Origin: DASVRZ01 sp038228695
GTDB lineage: Bacteria > Verrucomicrobiota > Verrucomicrobiia > Chthoniobacterales > DASVRZ01
Length of the DNA stretch: 64,000 bases
Direction: 5' to 3'
NCBI GenBank assembly: GCA_038228695.1
Contig: JBBRPA010000014.1
Coordinates: 5,257-69,256, forward strand
This document shows positions 16,926 to 25,630 of this stretch, in pieces. The notes below the pieces were generated by a model. The model was not told the origin of the DNA. It did no database searches and saw only the letters and a program-made list of their open reading frames with translations. Position 1 is the stretch's first letter. The number at the start of each line of letters is the position of its first letter. The translations under genes were made by a program, and so were the position numbers.

Positions 16926-17078
16926 TACCCGGCCAGCAAGAGGGGATTTACGACCCCAAGCTCAGCCACGGCGGAGCGTAGCGAGCTAGCGGCGAACCCA
17001 CTTTGGCAAGAAATACGGCCCCAAATTCCCGTCCAATCGCCCACTGCGCCCTCTGAATCGACTTATTCGACAGCCAAG

Positions 17079-17459
17079 TTAGGCCGTTGATTGTCTTGGG
17101 AAATAGCGCACTTTCGGAAGGTCTTTGAAGTGCTCGTCCTGCGTCCAAAGTGTCGCTTCGTTGCGCATCGCTGTCGTGTAAATGATGCTATCGGCAAGCG
17201 GCAACGGGTGACGCGCCGCTTCAAGTGCAAGCGCACAATCCAAGTCGATAAGTTGGCCGACCAGCATCATGCTGGCGACCTGAAGCGCGTCGTCTTCGCC
17301 GCGCTCCCGAAGAACTTTCTTGAAGACCTCGTAAATGGAAATGACTGGCACAAAAAGGTTCTCGGTGTCCTCAATCGCGGTGGCGAACAAAGAGGCCCTG
17401 TCGCTGTCCGCGAAGTATTCGAGCCAGCCGGACGAATCCACGACATTGGCGGTGCTCAC
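17079..17459 (-). CDS. vapC: PIN-domain toxin (VapC-like)
   Basis: VapC toxins are Mg2+-dependent RNases, usually cutting tRNA or rRNA. The 126-residue protein has the PIN acidic residues: the N-terminal Asp in VVDSSGWLEYF, a Glu in ISIYEVFKK, and the Asp in PLADSIIYTTA with a further acidic patch in LWTQDEHF. Its start overlaps the stop of the AbrB-type antitoxin by four bases (ATGA), the normal antitoxin-toxin order. It looks intact. Confidence 0.9.
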   Translation of the reverse strand: MSTANVVDSSGWLEYFADSDRASLFATAIEDTENLFVPVISIYEVFKKVLRERGEDDALQVASMMLVGQLIDLDCALALEAARHPLPLADSIIYTTAMRNEATLWTQDEHFKDLPKVRYFPRQSTA

Positions 17460-17662
17460 AGCCGGTCGTTCTCCCGTTCGATCGTGGTGTCCATACCTCT
17501 GAGGAAGCCGCGCATCTGCTGAATCGGGCGCACAGGGATGAACTCGACTCTGTCGGAGTAGCGTATGACCCGGAGCTTCTCGCCGGGCGTGAGATGAAGC
17601 GCCTCACGGATGGCCTGAGGAATGACGACCTGAAACTTGGGTGAAAGAGTGACGGTATCCAT
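17456..17662 (-). CDS. vapB: AbrB/SpoVT-type antitoxin (VapB-like)
   Basis: This 68-residue protein has a swapped-hairpin AbrB DNA-binding domain at its N-terminus (TLSPKFQVVIPQAIREALHLTPGEKLRV). The C-terminal tail (MRGFLRGMDTTIERENDRL) would block the PIN active site. It precedes the PIN toxin with an ATGA overlap. A palindrome abuts its start codon and could be the autoregulatory operator. Confidence 0.9.
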   Translation of the reverse strand: MDTVTLSPKFQVVIPQAIREALHLTPGEKLRVIRYSDRVEFIPVRPIQQMRGFLRGMDTTIERENDRL

Positions 17663-17699
17663 ATCGATAGGGGCAGCGTATAACGATTCTTCTATCGAT
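17663..17699. promoter_or_regulatory. Palindromic operator candidate upstream of vapBC
   Basis: atcgatag (17663-17670) and ctatcgat (17692-17699) form a perfect eight-base inverted repeat with a 21-base spacer, starting at the base next to the vapB ATG. Antitoxins of the AbrB fold commonly bind paired inverted sites in their own promoter. No Shine-Dalgarno sequence is visible in this stretch, so the start may be weakly initiated or leaderless. Assignment is inference from position and symmetry. Confidence 0.5.
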
Positions 17700-17905
17700 G
17701 CAACCGCGCGAAGTGGCCTTGTATCTTACAAAAGCGATGAAAGAAGCGCGACATGGAAGTGTCCCTCTGAGAAAATTGGAGATGACTCTGGGGATGCCGC
17801 AGACGCCTGGACGCTGCTCGGGCGAAGGACTGGGCAATGACCTTGCGTGGCTGGCGGTTTTGCGTCCAACGAGGGTGTTGGCCCAAGTTTTGCTTTAATT
17901 AAGGG

Positions 17906-19456
17906 GTGAATCTTGACCCAGACACCGAGTTATTTGACCTGAAAGGGGCGCGGCTGCTGATTTATGTCGTGGCTTACAACGCGGAAAAGACGATTTCGCA
18001 GGTGCTGAACCGCATTCCGGCATCGCTCCGTCAGGGTGGGGTGGAGGTGCTAGTGATCGATGATTCTTCGCGGGACGCCACGTTTGAGGTGGGTCGAGAG
18101 GCGGTGGTGGAAGGGTTGAAAGTGACGATTTTGCGAAATCCTGCGAATCAAGGGTATGGAGGAAACCAAAAACTGGGCTACCGCTATGCGATCGAGCAGG
18201 AGTTTGACATCGTGGCGCTGGTGCATGGCGACGGTCAGTATGCGCCGGAAAAACTGCCCGATCTGCTGCAGCCGTTGATCGATGGCGAGGCGGATGCGGT
18301 ATTTGGTTCCCGGATGTTGCGGCCCGGAGCGGCTCGGCGGGGAGGGATGCCGCTCTACAAATATGTGGGCAACCGAATTCTGAGCACGGCGCAAAACTGG
18401 CTTTTGCGCGGGGCACTCTCGGAGTTTCACTCTGGATACCGGCTCTACACAGTGAACGCGTTGCGGCAGATTCCATTCGAACGGAACACGCGGGATTTTC
18501 ATTTCGACACGGAGATTATCGCGCAATGCCTCTTGCGGGGTCTGCGCATTGCGGAGGTGCCGATTCCGACCTATTACGGTGACGAGATCTGCCATGTGAA
18601 TGGGATGAAGTATGCCTGGGACGTGATCCGGACCAGCGTGCGGGTGCGGTTGCACCAATTAAATTTGCTCTACGACCGGAAGTTCGAAGTGGGTCGGGTC
18701 GAGGAAAAATACACGCTGAAACTCGGCTACCGATCATCGCATACGGATGCGTTGGCGGCGGTTCGCTCTGGGGCAGCGGTGCTCGATCTGGGTTGTGGCG
18801 AAGGTTATTGGGCCGAGGAGGCCGCCCAACGGGGTGCGCGAGTGACGGGACTCGATCAGTTTGCTCCAGTGGGAGCGAAGTCACCGGGCGGCGTGCGTTT
18901 TCTACGGGCGAATCTGGATGATCCGGCGCTGCCAGCGTCGCCGAGTGCATTCGACCAGATCTTCATGCTCGATATCATCGAACATCTGAAAGATCCCGAG
19001 CTGTTTCTGGAAAATCTGCGCGAGGCAACGGGTCGGAAGCGGCCGGAACTGATCCTGACAACGGCAAACATCGGGTTTGTGGTCACGCGGTTGATGTTGC
19101 TCTTCGGTCAGTTTAACTATGGGCGGAAAGGGATTCTGGACCGAACGCACACCCGGCTTTTCACTTTTCAAACGTTGCGAAATGCGTTGGAAGAGGCTGG
19201 TTACGAGGTGGCGGAAATGCACGGGATTCCGGCTCCGATTCCGGCGGCGCTGGGCGATAATCTGCTGAGCCGTGCGCTACTACTGGTGAACCGGGGATTG
19301 ATCCGGCTGTCGCGCGGGCTGTTTTCCTACCAGATTTTCCTGAGGGCGAAAGCGACTCCAACGATTCAGAATCTGCTTGGTGAAACGGTTGACGCTTCGC
19401 GGGAACGAGTGGAACGGGCGACGGCCGCCGTGCCCGAACCGATTAGAGGTTCTTAG
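17906..19456 (+). CDS. Family 2 glycosyltransferase fused to a SAM-dependent methyltransferase
   Basis: Two catalytic domains are joined in one 516-residue chain. Residues about 15-240 are a GT2 domain of the dolichyl/undecaprenyl-phosphate sugar synthase type (IYVVAYNAEKTI, VLVIDDSSRDAT, the DxD-like HGDGQY, FHSGYRLY). Residues about 255-420 are a class I methyltransferase (VLDLGCGEGYWAEEA, IFMLDIIEHLKDPE). A basic C-terminal tail follows. It may load a sugar onto a lipid carrier and methylate a related substrate, but acceptors are unknown. The start is GTG at 17906. The last four bases overlap the convergent GYF gene. Confidence 0.85.
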   Translation: MNLDPDTELFDLKGARLLIYVVAYNAEKTISQVLNRIPASLRQGGVEVLVIDDSSRDATFEVGREAVVEGLKVTILRNPANQGYGGNQKLGYRYAIEQEFDIVALVHGDGQYAPEKLPDLLQPLIDGEADAVFGSRMLRPGAARRGGMPLYKYVGNRILSTAQNWLLRGALSEFHSGYRLYTVNALRQIPFERNTRDFHFDTEIIAQCLLRGLRIAEVPIPTYYGDEICHVNGMKYAWDVIRTSVRVRLHQLNLLYDRKFEVGRVEEKYTLKLGYRSSHTDALAAVRSGAAVLDLGCGEGYWAEEAAQRGARVTGLDQFAPVGAKSPGGVRFLRANLDDPALPASPSAFDQIFMLDIIEHLKDPELFLENLREATGRKRPELILTTANIGFVVTRLMLLFGQFNYGRKGILDRTHTRLFTFQTLRNALEEAGYEVAEMHGIPAPIPAALGDNLLSRALLLVNRGLIRLSRGLFSYQIFLRAKATPTIQNLLGETVDASRERVERATAAVPEPIRGS

Positions 19457-19929
19457 TGCGGTGTTAGGAAGTCTTCTAGCGCAACTTCTAGTTCCCCAAT
19501 CCGTTTCCGCTGGAGAATGAGTTCGGCGTCAACCATTTCCAGGCGTTTCACCAAACGCTCGATGGCCTGTTCCGCGGGTGTGCCTTTCGAGTCGATCAGG
19601 AACGGGAGTTCGCCGACTCTGGTTTGCGTGGCGTCCTTGCAATTGATCACGAGAGTTTCGTTGTCGATCTCGCCTTCCTTGATGAACTCTTCGATCGCGC
19701 TTAACGTCGTCGGGCCGTAGTAATGGTCGTCGCTCATTTGCAGAAGCCAGTCCATTTCGAGATCCGCAAACATGGGTGCTTTGATCCAATTCAGCTCGTC
19801 GGAGGAAACTTTATCGAGAGGCGAAATCTGCGCGGCTCGGGCCCATTCTTTGATTTGCTCGAAAGTAACGGGGCCGAATACGGAACCGTCGTCGTGTTTC
19901 ATCAGGTGCCAATTTGAGAGGGGGGTCAT
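19453..19929 (-). CDS. Protein with two GYF_2-type domains
   Basis: The 158-residue protein carries two tandem GYF_2-like repeats (about residues 5-60 with WHLMKHDDGSVFGPVTFEQIKEWA, and about 62-110 with HYYGPTTLSAIEEFIKEG). A predicted coiled coil follows (about 118-155). GYF_2 modules bind proline-rich peptides or act as scaffolds in bacterial envelope proteins. There is no signal peptide, so it is probably cytosolic. It is followed upstream on the same strand by LysM and TPR proteins. Confidence 0.75.
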   Translation of the reverse strand: MTPLSNWHLMKHDDGSVFGPVTFEQIKEWARAAQISPLDKVSSDELNWIKAPMFADLEMDWLLQMSDDHYYGPTTLSAIEEFIKEGEIDNETLVINCKDATQTRVGELPFLIDSKGTPAEQAIERLVKRLEMVDAELILQRKRIGELEVALEDFLTPH

Positions 19930-19948
19930 AAAATGCGGGGGAACGGGA

Positions 19949-20449
19949 TCAGGGTTTGGCGGAGGCTGGCTTGGGCGAAGGGGCAGGGGACGGGGTGGGT
20001 ATGGCGAGGACTTGCCCGACCTGCATTTTGCGAGCGTCGGTGATTTTATTCAACTTCTGAATCGACTCGACCGTGACGCTATATTTTTTAGCCAGATTGG
20101 TCAGGTTATCCCCTTTGACGACGGTGTGCTGGACGACGCTGGAATCGGGTGTGGGGCTGGCAATGGGCACGGCTGCGGCGGGAGCGACGCCGGTGGTGTT
20201 GACCGTTGGACTTTCGGTCGGGGAAGCTGCAACGGGGGGGGCTAGCCGGCGCTGACCAAGGGCTACGCCGAGACGCTCGACCTCGGCGGTGAGAGAGTCG
20301 ATCTGGCGGGTTTGCTGGATAACGGCTTCGCGGAGTGCCGCGATCTGGCGTCGCATATCAAGATCGGCTTCAGGGCTTGCCTGACCCAAAAGCGGAGTGG
20401 AAAAAACGGCAATGCCAAGTGACCAAATGCAAAATAACGAGAGTCGCAT
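19949..20449 (-). CDS. LysM-domain exported protein
   Basis: The start at 20449 gives a signal peptide (MRLSLFCIWSLGIAVFSTPLLGQA); an ATG at 20488 is also in frame. A short coiled coil (MRRQIAALREAVIQQTRQID) follows, then an Ala/Pro/Thr-rich linker and one LysM peptidoglycan-binding domain (HTVVKGDNLTNLAKKYSVTVESIQKLN...VGQVLAIP) near the C-terminus. It is probably a periplasmic wall-binding protein. No enzymatic domain is present. Confidence 0.8.
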   Translation of the reverse strand: MRLSLFCIWSLGIAVFSTPLLGQASPEADLDMRRQIAALREAVIQQTRQIDSLTAEVERLGVALGQRRLAPPVAASPTESPTVNTTGVAPAAAVPIASPTPDSSVVQHTVVKGDNLTNLAKKYSVTVESIQKLNKITDARKMQVGQVLAIPTPSPAPSPKPASAKP

Positions 20450-20506
20450 TGAAGTCAGAATACAGACGGCGATTTTTTTCGCAAGCATTGGCGCGGCAAA
20501 TTCATC

Positions 20507-21151
20507 TCAATTTTTGAGCTTTTTTTCCAATTCCAAATCTGGCGGCGCGCCGAGTTGGAGCGCGGAACGATAGTGACGCTCCGCGAGCGCTTGGTTTGGG
20601 GGATCGCGCTGGAGGTAAATCAGCGCAAGATTGAACTGGGCATCGGCGTATTTCGGGTCGAGCGCGATGGCCTGGCGCAACTCGGATTCGGCCCCATCGA
20701 GCCAGCGCTTGCGGCCGATTGCGACGCCGAGGTAGTTGTGTACTTTGGCGTTCTCGGGCGCGAGCAGAACCGCCCGCGAGAGGGCGGCGAGTGCCTCATC
20801 CGGTTTGTCCTGATAGACCCGGACCATACCGAGGAGCGTCCAACCTTGGGCTGAGCCCGGGTCGAGGCGAGTTGCCTCCTCCAGCAATTCGGCGCTGTCC
20901 TTCAGACGTCCAGATTGAAAGGCGATGGTGCCGAGGTTGATCAGCGGCATGGGGTGACCCGGGGAAACGGCGCGCATTTTTTCAAATTGCAAGCGGGCGT
21001 TGGCGAAGTTGCCTTTTTCAAAGGCTTCCATCGCCGCCGCAGCGATCACTTTTGCCTCTTCAGTAAGCGGCGCGTAGGCGGGCTGGGTTTGGGCAACCGC
21101 GCTCGCTAGGATTCCCAAACCAACGCCAGCGATGGCGAAGATGCGCCTCAT
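20507..21151 (-). CDS. TPR-repeat exported protein
   Basis: The 214-residue protein begins with a signal peptide (MRRIFAIAGVGLGILASAVAQ). It then has four to five TPR units (about residues 35-205), each with the W/LG-Y-A-P pattern, for example PLINLGTIAFQSGRLKDSAELL and AQGWTLLGMVRVYQDKPDEAL. It is probably a periplasmic scaffold. Its ATG overlaps the proC stop by four bases, so it is translated from the proC message despite having no obvious link to proline. Confidence 0.82.
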   Translation of the reverse strand: MRRIFAIAGVGLGILASAVAQTQPAYAPLTEEAKVIAAAAMEAFEKGNFANARLQFEKMRAVSPGHPMPLINLGTIAFQSGRLKDSAELLEEATRLDPGSAQGWTLLGMVRVYQDKPDEALAALSRAVLLAPENAKVHNYLGVAIGRKRWLDGAESELRQAIALDPKYADAQFNLALIYLQRDPPNQALAERHYRSALQLGAPPDLELEKKLKN

Positions 21152-21957
21152 GCGGCGGAGTCGCGCATCGAGGCTGATTTCTCGGTGGCTGCGCGGACGG
21201 CAGAGATCAGAGCGGAACGCAGTCCGCCTTTTTCGAGGGCCTCGACCGCTGCGATGGTGGTGCCTCCGGGGCTGGTGACCATGTCGCGAAGGGCCGCGGG
21301 GTGCATTTGCGTTTGCACGACCATCTCGCCCGCGCCGATGACGGTTTGCGCTGCCAGTTGCAATGCCAGTTCGCGTGGAAGTCCCATCAAAACTCCGCCG
21401 TCTGCCATGGCCTCAATCGCGGTGTAAATATAGGCGGGTCCGCTCCCGCTCACGCCGGTGACCGCGTCGAGCGCCTCCTCTGCGACCGGAAATACCCGGC
21501 CCACCGCGCCAAAAATTTCCTCGACGAGTTCGGCGTCGCTCTCGGTTGTGCCCGGTCCCGAGGCGTAGGCAGTGGCTCCGCGGTGAACGAGAGCGGGCGT
21601 GTTTGGCATCACGCGAACGATCCGGGCCACGTTTCCGGAATAGGCGATCAATTTCGAAATCGGCAGGCCAGCAGCGATGGAAATGATGAGTTTTTCCTGC
21701 AGTGCGGGTTTCATTTCCCGGAGGACGGTGGCGACGTCGGTCGGTTTCACGCAGATCAGGATCACATCGACGGCCTCGGCCACGGCGAGGTTTGTGGCCA
21801 GCGCTCGCGCCCCGCAGGCAGCCGATAATTCCGCGACGGCGGCCGCGTCTTTGTCGCTCAGGTAGAGTTGATCGCCGGTGAAACGATCGGATTTTGCGAC
21901 ACCTTGCAAAATCGCTCCTGCCATTTTTCCGCATCCGATAAAGCCGAGTTTCTTCAT
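21148..21957 (-). CDS. proC: Pyrroline-5-carboxylate reductase
   Basis: ProC reduces pyrroline-5-carboxylate to proline with NAD(P)H. The 269-residue protein has the N-terminal Rossmann motif LGFIGCGKMAGAI, the ICVKPTDV segment, VRVMPNTPALVHRGATAY, and the dimer and active-site region VTGVSGSGPAYIY...MVTSPGGTTIAAVEALEKGGLR. Length is typical. It is divergent from tig and coupled by ATGA to the downstream TPR gene. Confidence 0.95.
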   Translation of the reverse strand: MKKLGFIGCGKMAGAILQGVAKSDRFTGDQLYLSDKDAAAVAELSAACGARALATNLAVAEAVDVILICVKPTDVATVLREMKPALQEKLIISIAAGLPISKLIAYSGNVARIVRVMPNTPALVHRGATAYASGPGTTESDAELVEEIFGAVGRVFPVAEEALDAVTGVSGSGPAYIYTAIEAMADGGVLMGLPRELALQLAAQTVIGAGEMVVQTQMHPAALRDMVTSPGGTTIAAVEALEKGGLRSALISAVRAATEKSASMRDSAA

Positions 21958-22108
21958 AACCCAAGTTTACTCCTGCACCCTTTGGAAAAAAAGCCTTTAC
22001 TGAGCGGCACTGCGTGAATTTTTCAAACTTTTGCGGTTTCCGCTTTCTTTCCATTGCCAAGCGCAGACCGTCAGCCTAAATTCCGCGACTTTTCCCTATT
22101 AAAATACC

Positions 22109-23437
22109 ATGCACGTTGAAGTTGAATCCCTGCCTAATTGTCTCGCCTCGTTGAAGGTTGAAATCCCCTCCGAGAAAGTCGTCTCGACCCAATCCCGGAT
22201 CGCCGCCAGCTATAAAAACCAAGCTCGCATCCCAGGCTACCGTCCGGGCAAGGCGCCCCAATCGGTGATCGACCGGAAATTCCAGAAGGAGATCAAAGAC
22301 GAACTCACCAAACAACTCGTCGACGAAGGGTTCCGGGAGGCGATTGAAAAGGAAAAACTGCGGGTTCTCTCCGTGTCCGACGTGCAAGACGTCGAGTTCC
22401 ATGACGATAAAAGTCTCTCATTTACCGCCACCGTTATCACCCAGCCGACATTTGATTTGCCGGACTACAAGGGCGTACCGGTCCAAGTGCCGCCAGCCGG
22501 GGTCCAACCGGGCGATATCGACCGCGCCCTGCTCAATTTACGCGAACAGCACGCCGATTTCGTCGATGTGGACGGTCGCGGATTGCAGATGGATGATTTC
22601 GCGGTGATTGATTACACTGGGACAGTGGACGGGAAGTCCGTCGCCGAGATCGCGCCGAAAGCAGGACGCGCCCTTTCGGGCAACACAGGTTTTTGGATCA
22701 AAATGGGGCCTGAATCGTTCTTCCGAGGCTTCTGCGATCATCTGGTCGGCGCCGCGCTTGAGGAAAGCCGGAACTTCGCGATCGATATCCCGGCCGATTT
22801 TCCTGCCAAGGAGGTTGCCGGTCTAAAAATCGATTTCGACGTGACCGTCAAAGGGATCAAAGCCCAGGTTTTGCCCGAATTGGACGACGCGCTCGCAGCG
22901 AAAATCATTCCCGATCACAACTACGAGCAGCTTCTCGAGCTCTTGAACGAGGAAATTGCCAGCCAGCGGGCCAACGAAGTCGATCGGTTGAAACGAGATC
23001 AGGTCGTGGAAAACCTCCTCGCAAAATTTGAGTGCGAACTTCCGGTGGACATGGTTCAGAACGAGACCCGGCGCATCATGGCCGAGATCGTCCAACAGAA
23101 CCAGCAACGCGGCATTTCCGACGATCAACTCAAGGAAAGCGAAAGGGATATCGTTGTTCAGGCCGGCACGGCCGCCCGCAGCCGGTTGAAGGGAGCTTTC
23201 CTGCTCACTCGAATCGCTGAAAAGGAAGAAATCCGCATCAATCGCAACGAAGTCGATAATCGGGTCGGACAAATGGCCGAGAAATACCGCGTGACCCCGA
23301 AGAAAATGCAGAACGAACTCCGCAAACGTGGAGGTTTCGGTGGTCTCCAAGAGGACATTCTGATGGGCAAGGTCATTGATTTCCTGGTGGCCAACGCTAC
23401 CGTGCAGGAAGTGGAGGCTGCCCCAGTTTCCGCCTAA
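22109..23437 (+). CDS. tig: Trigger factor (ribosome-associated chaperone/prolyl isomerase)
   Basis: Trigger factor binds L23 at the exit tunnel and shields nascent chains. The 442-residue protein has the N-terminal ribosome-binding signature in a variant form (GYRPGKAP, near residue 45). The FKBP-type PPIase domain lies at about 155-245 (FAVIDYTGTVDGKS), and the long helical C-terminal chaperone domain runs to about 430. It is the first gene of the tig-clpP-clpX block and lies eight bases upstream of clpP. Confidence 0.95.
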   Translation: MHVEVESLPNCLASLKVEIPSEKVVSTQSRIAASYKNQARIPGYRPGKAPQSVIDRKFQKEIKDELTKQLVDEGFREAIEKEKLRVLSVSDVQDVEFHDDKSLSFTATVITQPTFDLPDYKGVPVQVPPAGVQPGDIDRALLNLREQHADFVDVDGRGLQMDDFAVIDYTGTVDGKSVAEIAPKAGRALSGNTGFWIKMGPESFFRGFCDHLVGAALEESRNFAIDIPADFPAKEVAGLKIDFDVTVKGIKAQVLPELDDALAAKIIPDHNYEQLLELLNEEIASQRANEVDRLKRDQVVENLLAKFECELPVDMVQNETRRIMAEIVQQNQQRGISDDQLKESERDIVVQAGTAARSRLKGAFLLTRIAEKEEIRINRNEVDNRVGQMAEKYRVTPKKMQNELRKRGGFGGLQEDILMGKVIDFLVANATVQEVEAAPVSA

Positions 23438-23444
23438 ACTCTTT

Positions 23445-24155
23445 ATGAATTCCATTCCAACATACGGCAGTAGTTTCAACCAATCTCCCCGCAACAGCAT
23501 GCTCGTCCCCATGGTCGTCGAGCAAACCGGTCGCGGCGAGCGTAGCTACGACATCTATTCGCGATTGCTGAAGGACCGCATTATTTTCCTCGGCACTGCG
23601 GTGGACGATCACGTGGCGAACCTGATCATTGCGCAGTTGCTCTTTCTTCAAATGGAAGATCCCAAGAAGGACATCCATCTCTATATCAATTCCCCGGGCG
23701 GATCGGTCACCGCTGGTCTGGCGATCTACGACACGATGCAGTTTTTGACCTGCGACGTTTCCACCTACTGCCTTGGCATGGCCGCAAGCATGGGTGCCGT
23801 ACTCCTAGCCGCCGGAGCCAAAGGCAAACGTTACGCGCTGCCCAACTCCGACATCATGATTCACCAAGTCTCGGGCGGTGCCCAAGGCACGGCGAGCGAT
23901 GTTGAGCGGACGGTGGAGTTCATGTATAAACTCAAGAAGCGCTTGATCAAAATTCTCGCTCATCACACGGGTAAAACGCCAGAGCAAGTCAATCTTGACT
24001 CCGATCGCGATAATTACATGACCGCCGACGAGGCAGCCGCATATGGCTTAGTCGATGAAGTAGTCAAATCGCAGAAGGAATTGCCCGCCTCGGCAAAAGT
24101 TGAGCTGAAAGACAAGTCATCAGACACTCCCGTTCCGCTACCGGAAAGTGCTTAA
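23445..24155 (+). CDS. clpP: ATP-dependent Clp protease proteolytic subunit
   Basis: ClpP forms the tetradecameric serine-protease barrel served by ClpX. The 236-residue protein starts at ATG 23445. It shows the catalytic Ser115 in GMAASMGAVL, His140 in DIMIHQVSGG, and the Asp in DSDRDNYM. The N-terminal pre-region is rather long, as in forms that self-process near MLVPMVVEQT. The C-terminus has about 25 extra residues rich in Lys, Asp, Ser and Pro. It is flanked by tig and clpX in the standard order. Confidence 0.96.
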   Translation: MNSIPTYGSSFNQSPRNSMLVPMVVEQTGRGERSYDIYSRLLKDRIIFLGTAVDDHVANLIIAQLLFLQMEDPKKDIHLYINSPGGSVTAGLAIYDTMQFLTCDVSTYCLGMAASMGAVLLAAGAKGKRYALPNSDIMIHQVSGGAQGTASDVERTVEFMYKLKKRLIKILAHHTGKTPEQVNLDSDRDNYMTADEAAAYGLVDEVVKSQKELPASAKVELKDKSSDTPVPLPESA

Positions 24156-24189
24156 ACTCAAGCGAACCCCCTTAAGTTGACTCGTCATT

Positions 24190-25461
24190 ATGGCTAGAGC
24201 TTCCAATCTCACGATGTGTTCTTTCTGCGGGAAGAGTCATTCAGAGGTCAAAAAGCTCATCGCAGGCCCCGGTGTTTATATCTGTGATAACTGTATAAAT
24301 GTTTGTAAAAGCATTCTCGACAAAGAGTTAAGCGACGACTCCAAGAAAAAAATCTCCCACGAAATGCGGGTGCCGAAGCCGGCCGAAATTAAACGCCAGC
24401 TTGACCAGTATGTGATCGGACAAGAGCTTGCGAAGCGGACACTTTCTGTTGCGGTTCACAATCATTACAAGCGGATTTTAGATGTTCCAGCGGTCTCGGA
24501 GAAGGGATTCGCAGATTTTTCAGATGTGGAGTTGGAGAAGAGCAACATCCTCCTGCTTGGCCCGACCGGTTGTGGCAAGACGCTCCTCGCGAAAACGCTC
24601 GCCCGGATTCTCGATGTTCCTTTCTGCATCGCCGATGCTACCACGCTGACCGAGGCCGGTTACGTCGGCGAGGACGTGGAAAACATCGTTCTCCGTTTGC
24701 TCCAAGCCTCGGATTACGACGTCAAGCGAGCCGAAATCGGGATTGTTTACATCGACGAGATCGACAAAATCGGCCGAAGCACGGGCAATGTCAGCATCAC
24801 CCGAGACGTCTCCGGCGAGGGAGTCCAGCAAGCGCTGCTCAAGATTCTCGAAGGCAGCACTTGCAATGTCCCTCCGCAAGGTGGCCGTAAGCATCCGCAA
24901 CAGGAGTATATCCAGGTCAACACCGACAAAATCCTCTTTATTTGCGGCGGCGCCTTTGTTGGCCTCGAAAAAATCGTCAACCGCCGCATTGGCAGCAACG
25001 TGATGGGTTTCCATAAGACCTCCTCCATTGCTGGCGGACTGACCGTCCCAGAAGCGTTTCGCCGAACGGAGCCGGAGGATTTGCTCGCTTTTGGCCTGAT
25101 CCCAGAGTTTGTCGGACGTTTGCCGGTCTTGACCGCACTCAATCCTTTGGAGGAAGACGAACTGGTCCAGATTTTGACGGCCCCGAAAAACGCGATGGTG
25201 AAGCAATATTCGAAGCTCCTAGCCATGGAAGGTGTGAACCTGAACTTTACCAAAGATGGTTTGAAGGCGCTCGCCGCTCAGGCAGTGATCAAGGGAACGG
25301 GAGCCCGCGCTTTGCGTTCCATGATCGAGAAAATCATGCTCGACGTCATGTTTGAGGCCCCTGGACGCGAGGATTTGGCCGAAGTGACGATCAGCCGTGC
25401 CGTTGTCGAAGGGACAAAGCCACCTTTGATGCGTCGGAAGCAGGAAAAAGAAGCGGCGTAA
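24190..25461 (+). CDS. clpX: ATP-dependent Clp protease ATP-binding subunit ClpX
   Basis: ClpX is the AAA+ unfoldase that recognises and feeds substrates to ClpP. The 423-residue protein begins with a C4 zinc-binding domain (Cys10, 13, 32, 35). Walker A GPTGCGKTLLAKTLAR, Walker B IVYIDEIDKIG, the pore loop in EAGYVGEDVE, and the sensor and C-terminal region GTGARALRSMIE follow. It lies 34 bases after clpP. A palindromic repeat cluster follows it instead of a canonical terminator. Confidence 0.97.
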   Translation: MARASNLTMCSFCGKSHSEVKKLIAGPGVYICDNCINVCKSILDKELSDDSKKKISHEMRVPKPAEIKRQLDQYVIGQELAKRTLSVAVHNHYKRILDVPAVSEKGFADFSDVELEKSNILLLGPTGCGKTLLAKTLARILDVPFCIADATTLTEAGYVGEDVENIVLRLLQASDYDVKRAEIGIVYIDEIDKIGRSTGNVSITRDVSGEGVQQALLKILEGSTCNVPPQGGRKHPQQEYIQVNTDKILFICGGAFVGLEKIVNRRIGSNVMGFHKTSSIAGGLTVPEAFRRTEPEDLLAFGLIPEFVGRLPVLTALNPLEEDELVQILTAPKNAMVKQYSKLLAMEGVNLNFTKDGLKALAAQAVIKGTGARALRSMIEKIMLDVMFEAPGREDLAEVTISRAVVEGTKPPLMRRKQEKEAA

Positions 25462-25483
25462 GGAGCGTTGGGCACATCGGGAA

Positions 25484-25623
25484 AACACGCGTCTCGCGTG
25501 TTCTCTTTGGCGTCTCGCCAAAGAGAGGTCTTCCAGCCGCGAAGCGCACGTATTTAGAATGTAGCTATCGCCAGTAGAGGAGATGTTTTGGGCGAGACGC
25601 CAAAAACGACACGCGAGACGCGT
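25484..25623. repeat. Cluster of GCG-TCT-CGC palindromes
   Basis: Four short hairpins share a core of GCG arms around TCT or AGA. They are aacacgcg/cgcgtgtt (25484-25502), ctctttggcg/cgccaaagag (25503-25525), ggcg/cgcc (25591-25601) and acgcg/cgcgt (25611-25623). The second pair is the reverse-complement arrangement of the first, so the whole 140 bases is a large inverted pair. There is no T-run, so it is not a simple terminator. It looks like a REP-like dispersed element between clpX and the convergent queD. Confidence 0.75.
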
Positions 25624-25630
25624 ATCCTCC

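Noticed and set aside
16926..17078. Terminator between the galactosidase and vapC
   Set aside because: Only short GC palindromes without T-runs were found in the 153-base gap; nothing convincing.
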